From Asterias amurensis (lineage: Eukaryota > Echinodermata > Asteroidea > Forcipulatida > Asteriidae): a stretch of 64,000 bases of DNA. Location of the stretch: the NCBI RefSeq assembly GCF_032118995.1, contig NC_092651.1, positions 18,894,349-18,958,348 of the forward strand, written 5' to 3'. Both the position numbers and the translations under genes were made by a program. The notes under the pieces are model-generated. The model was not told the origin of the DNA. It searched no databases and was given only the letters and a program-made list of their open reading frames with translations. Shown here piece after piece: positions 22,613 to 32,448 of this stretch (position 1 is its first letter; each line of letters starts with the position of its first letter).

Positions 22613-22842
22613 ATGTGCTGGGTTGCACAAGCTCCCCATGCACCAACCAGGGTACCTGCTCATCGTTGGCCTTGACTTCGGGTGCGAATGCCCCCCTGGC
22701 TGGGACGGCAATACGTGCAACAATAATATTAACGAGTGTCTGTCAGTGCCGTGTGGGGAACATGGCGTCAACTGCATTGACATTGTTGACGGGTTTGTCT
22801 GTAGTTGTCAACCCGGGTACGAAGGGACGTTTTGCAGTATAG
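22613..22842 (+). CDS. EGF domains 1 and 2 in one exon, frameshifted
   Basis: The 5' part reads GCTSSPCTNQGTCSS in one frame. The rest reads FGCECPPGWDGNTC and then the Ca-binding type NINECLSVPCGEHGVNC ... SCQPGYEGTFC in the frame one base earlier. A single lost base at 22660-22668 explains the switch, since both halves belong to the same EGF. Donor ATAG|GTACGT, phase 1. Confidence 0.8.
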
Positions 22843-24665
22843 GTACGTGGGTGTCGATGATGATGATGATGTCACATGTTAATCGCACCCTCACACCTCC
22901 TGACTGTTATTATTGCTCACTCTGATGTGCATGCCAGACCCCAAAGTATATCCCCTGAAATGCACCTGCACAAACTGACACCTCTCACTCAGTGTGTGAC
23001 AAATGTAGGAACAGGTTGCACTCCTGCTATAATGTTGAATCTCTCACAGGTGATGTTGAGAATTCCTTAAGTCATGTGTGATAGAGTAGATATACACATT
23101 CAAACCGGGGACCTATAACAAGAGAGGAACAATAGACTCCATGGTTCGGGAAAGGTCCACAGTTGGAAAACGTGTACAAAACCAATGGGAGCTGTTGGAA
23201 CAAAAGAGGGACAGTAGGAGCATGGTAGGAGGTCCGCGGTTGTAGGCGTATACAAGCTTGTAAGTGTTGGCCTAGAGACGCTACAGGCACTGGCATGGTC
23301 ACTAGTCGCGGTAGTTTTTATCCAGCATGCTGTCTTGTCATCCCCACTTAACCACCCCTTTGTGACTAACCAACTTACGAATGATTGTTTTATAGTGGTA
23401 ACCTTATAGGCTGTAGAAGTCTTTCCAGAGTAATGGCAACCACATGATTAAAGATCCACAGCTCTTGTTAGGGTACATCATGACTGTATACTTCATTTTT
23501 GAAAGGGCAAGGGCACCAAGGAATGTTTCTCCTTTGTAAAGGGCACCCTATGAGGCAATTGTAAATTTCTAACTGGAACATTTCAAGGGCACCAAAGCAA
23601 TGACCAGGGGCAGGGGTGCAATCGCCTTTGTTGCCTCCGTGCATTAGCAGGCCTGGTACATGGTTCGGGCAGAAAGGCAAGTACCACATAAGCCTTAGCG
23701 TTTTCTAAAGGCCTGTTTATAGTCGGTCACACGATGGTGTATGTGTTAGTGTTGATTCAAAATTGTATGTAAACTCACAATTGATTTGCTACTTGACATA
23801 AACACGGCTGAAATTTCAGCTGTTTTTTGGGGGTCTGAATTCAGACTTTTTATATGTCTTAGCTTTTAGAGGAAAATAAAATGTAGCACTTTAATTACTA
23901 ATAAATATCCCAGACAGTTTCGCTACTCCTATTGGTAGAGAGCGAGTCTCGTGGGGGTGTTTAAACAGCTGATAATGACCAGCTGGAGAAGTTTATAACC
24001 GACTGGCTTCCGCGTGCGGGCGTGCAAGACTATAACGCGGAACGCAATTCATAGCTATTTGTAACAGCACGTGATAAGCTCGCGCGCTTACATAACGCGC
24101 GCATGCGTAATCTAAGCATGCGCAGGTACACACAACCCATGTGCATCAAACAGATTCTTCACAAAGTTTTTGACAAAAATATTTCAAACCTCAAATTTTC
24201 AATTGTTAAAGTGTCTATAATTGTATTTTTTAACATTTCTTTAACAAAAAGGCAGTGATGAATAGGAATAAAAGAGTAGTAACTCATTCTTAAACGTCTG
24301 TTTAAAACCTTGCAGGGTCATTGCCAGACAATAATTGGCCCTTTATCACACGTCAACGACACTGCCGGTTTTAAACAGCAGTTTAAAAACTTGTCGCTAC
24401 CCTTTTATTCCCTTATTACTAACTAGTTATATAAATAAATATAATAAATCATCATACCTTTGATCTTGCTATTCTTATTAATTGACCATTGTTAGTTGCA
24501 ACATGATGCAACTTGCTCTCTAATCCTACCCTTTCATGTCTCCCTGCATTGTTGTCGAACAATACATTTACCACTTTTATGGTCCAGTAACCCATCCTTT
24601 CATTCTAAACATCCTTTGTCCTCGCCACTTTACTCCTATTGGTTCATAGCCACACATTGTCTCTG
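22843..24665. other. Large intron, no gene seen
   Basis: Holds a (GAT)n microsatellite at about 22856-22872 and a degenerate GGGCACCAA-type interspersed repeat at 23500-23650, related to words near 17355 and 43000. A GC-richer patch at about 24000-24130 is rich in CGCGCG-type words. Confidence 0.4.
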
Positions 24666-24894
24666 AAATAGAAACTTTGCACAAATGTGTGTGCTTTTAG
24701 ATGCATCAGAAAGGCTTCAGGCCTGAAGTCTTTCTCAGATTCAAATATTTTAGTGAGAAGTTTCCTCAAAAACTACGTTACTTCAGAGGGAGCCGGTTCT
24801 AACAATGTTTTATACTTTCAACAGGTCTCTGTTGCTCTTTACCAAGTAACTTTTTATGTTTTTATATAAGTTGAGTAATTGCCAAACGTGTCCA
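24666..24894. mobile_element. Truncated TTAA MITE fragment
   Basis: Recognisable by AACTACGTTACTTCAGAGGG, AACAATGTTTTATACTTTC and the right end TTGAGTAATTGCCAAACGTG. The left end is absent. Confidence 0.6.
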
Positions 24895-25052
24895 GGGATG
24901 GATCTCACAAAGAGTTGGGACTAGTCTGATCTCGAGCCATAGGACGAGTTACTCTTCCTAACTTGGGATTGGCCCTTAGTTTTTAATATTTTCTATGATT
25001 AGTTCTAATTTAGGTCTAGTCCTAACTCTTTGTGAAATCGTTCCCCCGTGCC
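24895..25052. mobile_element. Short foldback MITE, TCTCACAAAGAGTT ends
   Basis: The left arm GGATCTCACAAAGAGTTGGG mirrors the right arm CCTAACTCTTTGTGAAATCG, with an inner ACTAG on both sides. About 158 bp with no coding capacity. Confidence 0.7.
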
Positions 25053-25193
25053 TTTAAGAGCCACCACAACTCAGGTGTTTATTGCAAACCTTACTGAATG
25101 TTATCTTCAAGTTCTCAGTACTCCATCACAAGTAGATGTTTATTACCTCAACCTTTGAAAAATAAGAATGTTGAATTTCTTTGATTGGTGCAG

Positions 25194-25307
25194 ATATTGA
25201 TGATTGCGCAGGGAGTAATGACTGCCAGAACGGTGTATGTAGGGATGGAGTGAACACGTACACTTGTGACTGTACAGCGGGCTATATGGGAGATCTCTGT
25301 GAACGAG
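25194..25307 (+). CDS. Calcium-binding EGF domain 3
   Basis: A symmetric phase 1-1 exon of 114 bp. It opens [19 protein letters not shown] and closes [14 protein letters not shown]. The D-I-D-D-C opening and the aromatic residue before the fourth cysteine fit the calcium-binding EGF class, and all six cysteines are present. Acceptor TTGGTGCAG, donor CGAG|GTAATG. Confidence 0.9.
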
Positions 25308-25812
25308 GTAATGTTGAGATGCATTCTCATATACAAAATTCACTATTTACATCTGAATTTATTTATTTGAAAGGTTTTAAATAAATTGATTGATTTATTA
25401 ACTTTCTTAGTTCAGACATTTAAAGGGAATGTGTTTGCTTGCTATCACTCTTAAAACCAATTGGGATAAAAACTATTGGTTAAAAGCTTAATAGCAGCTT
25501 AAAAAACACTTTGAAAAATATTTTACTACGAAGAAATGTGGTATTGTAAAAAGATCAGTCTTTTTGCCACAATTTTTGTAATCTTTTTATTTTAATCTGA
25601 GAAGCGTTAACTGTCTGTAATTTCTCAGATGTGTTTTCCAATTAAAGATTATCTGAAAAACTTTCTATGAAATTGGGCCCAGCAACGTGGTTTAGCCACA
25701 AAAAGGAAGCTTTTTGTTAAATTTTGTTCCTTAATATTGCTGGAAAAGCAGAGAGCTTGGAATAAAAGTTGTATTACATGTACCAACAGCGACTTTTCCT
25801 TTTTGATTATAG

Positions 25813-25920
25813 TGGCTTACTGTGCGGACTTACCGTGTCAGTTTGGCACATGCTACGAAGAAGCTGATGGGTTTACCTGTGCCTGCGACCCTGGCTACGA
25901 CGGACTAACATGTGACAACG
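25813..25920 (+). CDS. EGF domain 4
   Basis: A symmetric phase 1-1 exon of 108 bp with six cysteines: YCADLPCQFGTCYEEADGF followed by TCACDPGYDGLTC. It lacks the acidic calcium-binding opening of the previous module. Acceptor TTGATTATAG, donor AACG|GTAAGA. No further EGF or CUB exon was seen in the remaining 38 kb. Confidence 0.88.
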
Positions 25921-26205
25921 GTAAGAAGTACCCATCCCCTCTTCCTTTCATTTAATTTTTTCTGGTTGTGAAGCCAAGAACTGTCAGAATAGCAAACTTA
26001 ATCACTGTACGAGAACCAAAGAAGAGAAGATAAGGAAGAAAATTTAAGTTTTATATGTATGAGGATAACCCCAGAGAATTATTCTAGGGGAAAATACAGT
26101 CTAAAGAAGCTCGATTAAGCTTCGATGTGAAACATAACCAACTAAATTAATGTGGAAGTAACATCTGCATTATTATTGGATTTGAAAAACAATTGGACCT
26201 CTTAA

Positions 26206-26505
26206 AGGCAGTGGACACTATTGGTAATTGTCAAAGACTAGCCTTCACAGTTGGTGTATCTCAACATGTGCATAAAATAAACCTGTGAAAATTTGAGCAC
26301 AATCGGTCATCGAACTTGCGAGATAATAATGAAAGAAAAAAATCCTTGTCACACGAAGTTGTGTGCGTTAGATGGTTGATTTCGAGACCTCAAGTTCTAA
26401 ATCGGAGGTCTCAAAATCAAATTCAAGGAAAATTACTTCTTTCTCGAAAACTATGGCACTTCAGAGGGAGCCATTTCTCACAATGTTTTATACTACCAAC
26501 CTTGA
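26206..26505. mobile_element. TTAA MITE, GGACACTATTGGTAATT family, copy 3, right end lost
   Basis: TTAA at 26202-26205 followed by AGGCAGTGGACACTATTGGT and the usual interior. The match ends near ACAATGTTTTATACTACCAA and the right inverted end is missing. Confidence 0.8.
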
Positions 26506-26654
26506 TCCATGATTATCAACAATCCACATGAACTTATTTGTTTTATACTGGAATTCATCAGAGGAACATACTTCCTAATAATATCAAGTGTTCTAACAAT
26601 TGCTATCAATTTGAAAGGGCAGTAAAACAACATCTCTCATCTCAATCTAATTTT

Positions 26655-26773
26655 TTTGGGGGTTGAACAAAGAATTGACTAGAGTGGGATTCGAACCAAC
26701 GACCTCCGGATTAACGTGCCGGAGGTCGTTGGTTCGAATCCCACTCTAGTCAATTCTTTGTTCAACCCCAAAA
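26655..26773. repeat. Near-perfect palindrome made of two SINE ends head to head
   Basis: Arms of about 55 bp mirror each other around a 9-nt spacer (ATTAACGTG, 26710-26718). Each arm contains the B-box word GGTTCGAATCCCACTCTAGT plus the CAATTCTTTGTTCAACCCC tail start. Only the right arm continues into the longer SINE tail (TTTACCCAGTCAGTTTCCC), also seen at 19.0 kb. Confidence 0.85.
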
Positions 26774-26778
26774 ATCAT

Positions 26779-27189
26779 TTACAAATTTACCCAGTCAGTT
26801 TCCCTTGTGGTTTATATACTCAATCTAATATGTAACAGTTTTGTACAATTTTTACTGCCATTGTTCACTGATTCTTGTGCAATTTTTAGTGTAGTATTTA
26901 TTTGTATGTCTAAGGACTCTGATGGAAAGAAGCAATTTTTAATCAGCTTTCTGTGATATCCTTGGTTTTTCATCAGTTTAAATTTCATGTATTTCTTCTG
27001 TAATTTTATATGCTTGATTTGAATGTCCAATAAAGTAATAATATAGGTTTTCTCAGTAAATTCCGGTAAAAGTACAGCCAATTTAATTTCCATGCGTTTT
27101 TCTGTGTTTCAAATTCAGAATTCAATCAATTTCATTTTGTGTCATTCAAATTCCTATAAAAAATGTGTTCAGTTTAGCATAACATTGTT
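26779..27189. other. Unassigned AT-rich region
   Basis: No feature seen beyond the end of the SINE tail. Confidence 0.4.
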
Positions 27190-27600
27190 TTTAAGAAGTC
27201 TCGATTTTCATGGTTTATAAACCATTGTCACAAACCATGATTTTATGGTTCATTTGTTATGGTTTATAAACCATGATTTGTAAACCACGATTTTTATTCT
27301 TCAATTTTCATGGTTTATAAACCATGTTTGTTAGATGTCTCAATTTTCATGGTTTGTAAACCATGATTTGTAAACCATGAATTTGATGCTTCATTTTGTA
27401 TGGTTTATAAACCATGTTTTTAAGATGCGTAAATTTTCTTGGTTTATGAACCATGATTTGTAAATGTTTTTTGTATGCTCATGGTTTGTAAACCATAAAC
27501 TTATACACAACAAATACTTTACTGGTATGTAAACCATAACAGGATTTGGCAACAGTTTCTATGGTCTATATCTACATGTAATTGCTGTAAACCATGGTAA
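27190..27600. repeat. Cluster of ATGGTTTATAAACCAT palindromes
   Basis: About ten copies of ATGGTTTATAAACCAT or its half-sites (ATGGTTTGTAAACCAT and similar) are packed into 400 bp, mostly separated by TCAATTTTC-like spacers. The full form is a 16-bp perfect palindrome. Confidence 0.85.
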
Positions 27601-27640
27601 AAACATGCCTTAAAAGTGTCAAACAATTAATGGACAAACG

Positions 27641-27985
27641 GCGCCCCATACGCAACTGCCTACCACTAACATACATCCGCGCTACGAAAACCGTAACTTC
27701 GACTTGATTGCCGTACTAAAAAAAGGAAATGCGTCTTTTAATCATGACGCACATGACACTCGTAGTTTGTGCGCTGATCAGCAGATTGTGCGTTCACATT
27801 TACTGCATTTTTTGCTTCGATGGCACATAAAACAGAACAAATGCACTATCATGCAAATAGCCGTACAATTGTCGTACAAAATTTCAAGCTTTTGTATTGG
27901 TTTGAACATAAACATGGATGCGCCCACACAGCTTCAAAACCATAGTGCGTGTATAGCGGGGTGTTAGCGCTCTAGTCAATATATA
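27641..27985. repeat. Minisatellite-associated spacer, copy 1
   Basis: Runs from CATACGCAACTGCC through GCTGATCAGCAGATTGTGCG and GCAAATAGCCGTACAATTG to CTCTAGTCAATATATATAGC. The same unit precedes each reversed minisatellite block (28395-28750; partly at 30051-30275). Confidence 0.85.
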
Positions 27986-28394
27986 TAGCTCTATGGTAGT
28001 TTCCCATTGACTTGTGTATGGTTGTGTCAATTCCCATTGACTTGTGTATGGTTGTGAAGTGGTCATTGACTTGTGTATGGTTGTGTAGTTTCCCATTGAC
28101 TTGTGTATGGTTGTGTCAATTCCCATTTACTTGTGTATGGTTGTGAAGTGTCCATTGACTTGTGTATGGTTGTGAAGTGTCCATTGACTTGTGTATGGTT
28201 GTGTAGTTTCCCATTGACTTGTGTATGGTTGTGTAGTTTCCCATTGACTTGTGTATGGTTGTGAAGTGTCCATTGACTTGTGTATGGTTGTGAAATTTCC
28301 ATTGACTTGTGTATGGTGGTGTAGTTTCCCATTGACTTGTGTATGGTTGTGAAGTGTCCATTGACTTGTGTATGGTGGTGTAGTTTCCCATTGT
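27986..28394 (-). repeat. 30-bp minisatellite, reverse block 1
   Basis: About 14 units of the same repeat as at 1.8-2.9 kb but in the opposite orientation. The core reads CCATTGACTTGTGTATGG, with tails that are the complements of those in the forward array plus a frequent 29-bp form (GTGAAGTGTC). Confidence 0.93.
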
Positions 28395-28750
28395 CTCTTA
28401 CATACGCAACTGCCCCCCACTTGCGTACATCCGTGCTACGAAAATCGTAACTTCGACTTGATTGCCGTACTAAATAAAGCAAACGCGTCTTTTAATCATG
28501 ACGCACATGACACTCGCAGTTTGTGCGCTGATCAGCAGATTGTGCGTTCACATTTACTGCATTTTTTGCTTCGATGGCACATAAAAAAGAACAAACGCAC
28601 TATCATGCAAATAGCCGTACAATTGCTGTACAAAATTTCAAGCTTTTGTATATATTGGTTTGTACATAAACATGGATGCGCTCACACAGCTTCAACTCCT
28701 CAGTGCGTGAATAACGGGGTGTTAGCGCTCTAGTCAATATAATATAGCTC
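28395..28750. repeat. Minisatellite-associated spacer, copy 2
   Basis: Nearly identical to 27641-27985, with small indels such as an added TATA in TTTTGTATATATTGG. It separates reverse blocks 1 and 2. Confidence 0.85.
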
Positions 28751-30050
28751 TATGGTAGTTTCCCATTGACTTGTGTATGGTTGTGTCAATTCCCATTGAC
28801 TTGTGTATGGTTGTGAAGTGTCCATTGACTTGTGTATGGTTGTGAAGTGTCCATTGACTTGTGTATGGTTGTGAAGTGTCCATTGACTTGTGTATGTTTG
28901 TGAAGTGTCCATTGACTCGTGTATGGTTGTGTAGTTTCTCATTGACTTGTGTATGGTTGTGTCAATTCCCATTGACTTGTGTATGGTTGTGAAGTGTCCA
29001 TTGACTTGTGTATGGTTGTGAAGCGTCCATTGACTTGTGTATGTTTGTGAAGTGTCCTTTGACTCGTGTATGGTTGTGTAGTTTCTTATTGACTTGTGTA
29101 TGGTTGTGTCAATTCCCATTGACTTGTGTATGGTTGTGAAGTGTCCATTGACTTGTGTATGGTTGTGTCAATTCCCATTGACTTGTGTATGGTTGTGAAG
29201 TGTCCATTGACTTGTGTATGGTTGTGTACTTTCCCATTGACTTGTGTATGGTTGTGAAGTGTCCATTGACTTGTGTATGGTTGTGTAGTTTCCCATTGAC
29301 TTGTGTATGGTTGTGTCAATTCCCATTGACTTGTGTATGGTTGTGAAGTGTCCATTGACTTGTGTATGGTTGTGAAGTGTCCATTGTATGGTTGTGTAGT
29401 TTCCCATTGACTTGTGTATGGTTGTGTCAATTCCCATTGACTTGTGTATGGTTGTGAAGTGTCCATTGACTTGTGTATGGTTGTGTAGTTTCCCATTGAC
29501 TTGTGTATGGTTGTGTAGTTTGCCATTGACTTGTGTATGGTTGTGTAGTTTCCCATTGACTTGTGTATGGTTGTGTAGTTTCCCATTGACTTGTGTATGG
29601 TTGTGTCAATTCCCATTGACTTGTGTATGGTTGTGAAGTGTCCATTGACTTGTGTATGGTTGTGAAGTGTCCATTGACTTGTGTATGGTTGTGTAGTTTC
29701 CCATTGACTTATGTATGGTTGTGTAGTTTCCCATTGACTTGTGTATGGTTGTGAAGTGTCCATTGACTTGTGTATGGTTGTGTAGTTTCCCATTGACTTG
29801 TGTATGGTTGTGTCAATTCCCATTGACTTGTGTATGGTTGGGAAGTGTCCATTGACTTGTGTATGGTTGTGAAGTGTCCATTGACTTGTGTATGGTTGTG
29901 TAGTTTCCCATTGACTTGTGTATGGTTGTGTCAATTCCCATTGACTTGTGTATGGTTGTGAAGTGTCCATTGACTTGTGTATGGTTGTGTTCTTTCCCAT
30001 TGACTTGTGTATGGTTGTGTAGTTTGCCATTGACTTGTGTATGGTTGTGT
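28751..30050 (-). repeat. 30-bp minisatellite, reverse block 2
   Basis: About 43 units in 1.3 kb. The order of 29-bp (GAAGTGTC) and 30-bp (TCAATTCC, TAGTTTCC) tails repeats in longer patterns. A short internal deletion near 29385 fuses two units. Open frames are a consequence of the period. Confidence 0.95.
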
Positions 30051-30275
30051 AGCTGATCAGCAGATTGTGCGTTCACATTTACTGCATTTTTGCTTCGATG
30101 GCACAAAAAAAAGAACAAACGCACTATCATGCAAATAGCCGTACAATTGCCGTACAAAATTTCAAGCTTTTGTATATATTGGTTTGTACATAAACATGGA
30201 TGCGCCCACACAGCTTCAACACCTTAGTGCGTGTATAACAGGGTGTTAACGCTCTAGTCAATATAATATAGCTCT
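30051..30275. repeat. Minisatellite-associated spacer, copy 3, 5' truncated
   Basis: Starts abruptly at GCTGATCAGCAGATTGTGCG right after a minisatellite unit and lacks the first ~130 bp of copies 1 and 2. The rest matches to GCTCTAGTCAATATAATATA. Confidence 0.85.
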
Positions 30276-30495
30276 ATGGTAGTTTCCCATTGACTTGTGT
30301 ATGGTTGTGTCAATTCCCATTGACTTGTGTACGGTTGTGAAGTGTCCATTGACTTGTGTATGGTTGTGAAGTTTCCATTGACTCGTGTATGGTTGTGTAG
30401 TTTCGCATTGACTTGTTTATGGTTGTGTCAATTCCCATTGACTTGCGTATAGTTGTGAATTAAGTGTCCATTGACTTGTGTATGGTTGTGTAGTA
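30276..30495 (-). repeat. 30-bp minisatellite, reverse block 3
   Basis: About seven units, more diverged than block 2 (GTGTACGG, TTGTTTATGG, GCGTATAG), consistent with the edge of an array. Confidence 0.88.
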
Positions 30496-30851
30496 CCATG
30501 TAGGTACAATTAATAAGTGTTGTGTTGTGCGGTTTAATTAAATGTTTGTGTCCTCTTCTGTCATCATCCAAAATAAAAGATCGTAGAGGCTGTTAAAATG
30601 ATGAGAATCGATATACTTCTGTCTGTACTTTGCTTGGAAGTAGAGTGATACCATGAAGTTACTTACTTTTGTCTCACCCTCCCCAGCTCATACATCCTTT
30701 TCTTGGCATCAAGTATTTTGTGCACCTTCTTGAGGTGTTGGGCGAGGTGAAGGAATTTTGTTCCCTTAAATGAAAATATGCTTAATTTCGACCTCTGCTG
30801 AAGTTTTACCAATTGCCATGTGATTTTCATATCTTCATATCTAGGCTTATA
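30496..30851. other. Unassigned; edge of segmental duplication
   Basis: No gene seen. From about 30767 the words of 12346-12395 and 12770-12800 reappear, joined directly to each other. The right copy therefore lacks the MITE-bearing interval present at 12.8-13.08 kb. Confidence 0.5.
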
Positions 30852-31756
30852 GTGTTTATACTCGAGTACATATAAAAGATGCTCGAAATCAGCCCAATGC
30901 ACACATCACACACACAAGATTGCAGGATTTTAAAAACCATTTTTTTTGCATTTTCCAATTATTTAAATAAGCACCAGTTGTGCACAGGGAAAAAGGAATC
31001 TTTAGCTGTGTAAATGATGCTGCTGCTGTTTTACAAGATAATTAGCTTAGGTTTTTTTTCTTTGGTAAGATCGAGTTGTTACTGTTGGATCAATGCTTGT
31101 TGCAGCTGTAGCCAGCTTGGCTAGATCATATATTTTTTTAGATATTAGTAGAGCGTGATGTGGCTCTTGAGGGTCCCTGATCATCTTTGACTTCTTCAAA
31201 GGCTGCCTTCTCAGAGTTAAACAATTTGTCATAAGAAATGCTTGTACTGATAAAACTTGTCATTGAAGCAAACCCAAGTCTCAAAAGAAGGCTGGTGTTC
31301 TTGAACACATCCGTCTCTGCATGTGTTTTACTATTTTAGTTTCAGTTTTTTAAGAATAGTACCTTTAATTTCACATTAGTACCTTTTTAGTAGTGGTAGA
31401 GTACTTAGCCTAGTGTTACTACTCAATCTGAGGCCCTGAGGGATCTATCATTGGGTCCCATGGAATCCCCCCCCCACCATTATCATTTAAGGGAGTACTC
31501 TTCAATTCACACCGAGTCCCATTCAGAGCTTTTGGGGATCTGGTTTTTAATTCACCCTCCCCCCCCCCCCTCCCCCTGCTCTACAAGGTGGTCACTTCAG
31601 CTACTATACTGAAGCTGCCCTTTCTGGTGTGTTTTAATTTTCTGTAGGGGCCTAGATAGTCCTGAACAAACTTAAATTTACAACTGCCCCCTGTTGGCTG
31701 TGTGTGTGATCTGGATCAATGACCTTGTGTGTGGGTGGAGCTACACTGCACTCTGT
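30852..31756. repeat. Segmental duplication, right copy
   Basis: Pairs with 13180-14087 in the same orientation. Lacks 12 bp (near 31190) present in the left copy and has a longer T-run and a different poly-C length. Confidence 0.93.
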
Positions 31757-32222
31757 GTGTGAAGGATAAGTGTGATACACTGTATTACATGCGCACAATC
31801 AATACTTTTCAGTACTTTGTACAAAATGCACACTATGAGGGACTGTGTGTGAATAATTTGACCTTAATCTGCTCTGTGCGCAGGATTTGTGTACACTGCT
31901 GCTGTAGATTCATGAATATTAATACCAAATATTGATTTAAAGGGGAGTGTTTTACCGAAATCTGTAGTGCTGTGCAACTTGAATGATTTCTCACAAGTTT
32001 TATTAATTTATGTTGCCGTTTTTAGGAATAAGGAGCATTTTTATGGAAAAGTTTTTTGTGGAGAATGGAGAGTAAAATATCCTTTTTTCCCCAAGATATT
32101 GAAGAGCGTTGCATGTTGAATGGCAAGCTATTTTTTGGGTGTTTTTTATGTTAAAAAAAGTGACAACCATGGAGTCCCAGCCACTGTCAAAAGACCACTA
32201 CCTTCGTAACTTTTATTGCATT
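31757..32222. other. Upstream region of the U2 gene, unassigned
   Basis: No protein gene is seen. A proximal sequence element would be expected 50-60 bp before the RNA start (about 32165), but its consensus in this lineage is unknown to me and none could be named. Confidence 0.35.
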
Positions 32223-32415
32223 ATCGCTTCTCGGCCTTTTGGCTAAGATCATGTGTAGTATCTGTTCTTTTCAGCTTAATATCTGAAACGCTGCTCATTG
32301 AGCAGCCAGTATATTAAACTGATTTTTGGATCTGGGCCATGGAATAGGGGCTTGCCTCGTCCTGGCCACGGGTTGGCCTGGTATTGCACTACCTCCAGGA
32401 TTCGGCCCACTCCCC
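32223..32415 (+). ncRNA. U2 spliceosomal snRNA
   Basis: The 5' end ATCGCTTCTCGGCCTTTTGG is identical to canonical U2. The branch-point recognition word GTAGTA is intact, as are the Sm-site core ATTTTTGG and the stem-loop IV sequence CCTGG-TATTGCACTA-CCTCCAGG. Relative to the vertebrate form as I know it, stem IIa has a paired change (CTTTTCAG with CTGAAA). Stem IIb has a different but perfect helix (GCTGCTC-ATT-GAGCAGC), and stem III is kept by different pairs (GGCCA with TGGCC). Length is about 190 nt. Changes that preserve pairing argue for a functional gene or variant rather than a retropseudogene, and no poly-A tail follows. Confidence 0.93.
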
Positions 32416-32439
32416 ATTTATGGGGAAATAATGAAATCA

Positions 32440-32448
32440 AAAAATAGA
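32440..32448 (+). promoter_or_regulatory. Candidate snRNA 3' box
   Basis: AAAAATAGA matches the AAARNNAGA part of the snRNA 3'-end formation box and lies about 25 nt after the RNA 3' end. In an AT-rich background this could be chance. Confidence 0.35.

Larger units (their letters stand above)
15267..25920 (+). pseudogene. CUB-CUB-EGF gene (fibropellin-like), disrupted
   Basis: Seven exons can be chained with consistent phases: 15267-15338, 17438-17597, 18501-18691, 21075-21246, 22613-22842, 25194-25307 and 25813-25920. They give the end of one CUB domain, one complete CUB domain and four EGF modules, the order found in secreted matrix proteins such as echinoderm fibropellins. Every intron is GT-AG. 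Exon boundaries fall where these domains usually have them: phase 0 inside CUB, phase 1 between modules. Two lesions break it: TAA at 21228-21230 inside the second CUB, and a net -1 frameshift at about 22660-22668 in the first EGF. No signal peptide, first-CUB amino half or terminal exon was found. It is either a decaying pseudogene or an assembly with errors. Confidence 0.75.

Noticed and set aside
27986..30495. CRISPR-like layout of constant core and variable spacer
   Set aside because: The variable parts are only 7-9 bp and come from a handful of recurring forms. The setting is a eukaryotic nuclear locus with introns and no cas genes. It is a minisatellite.
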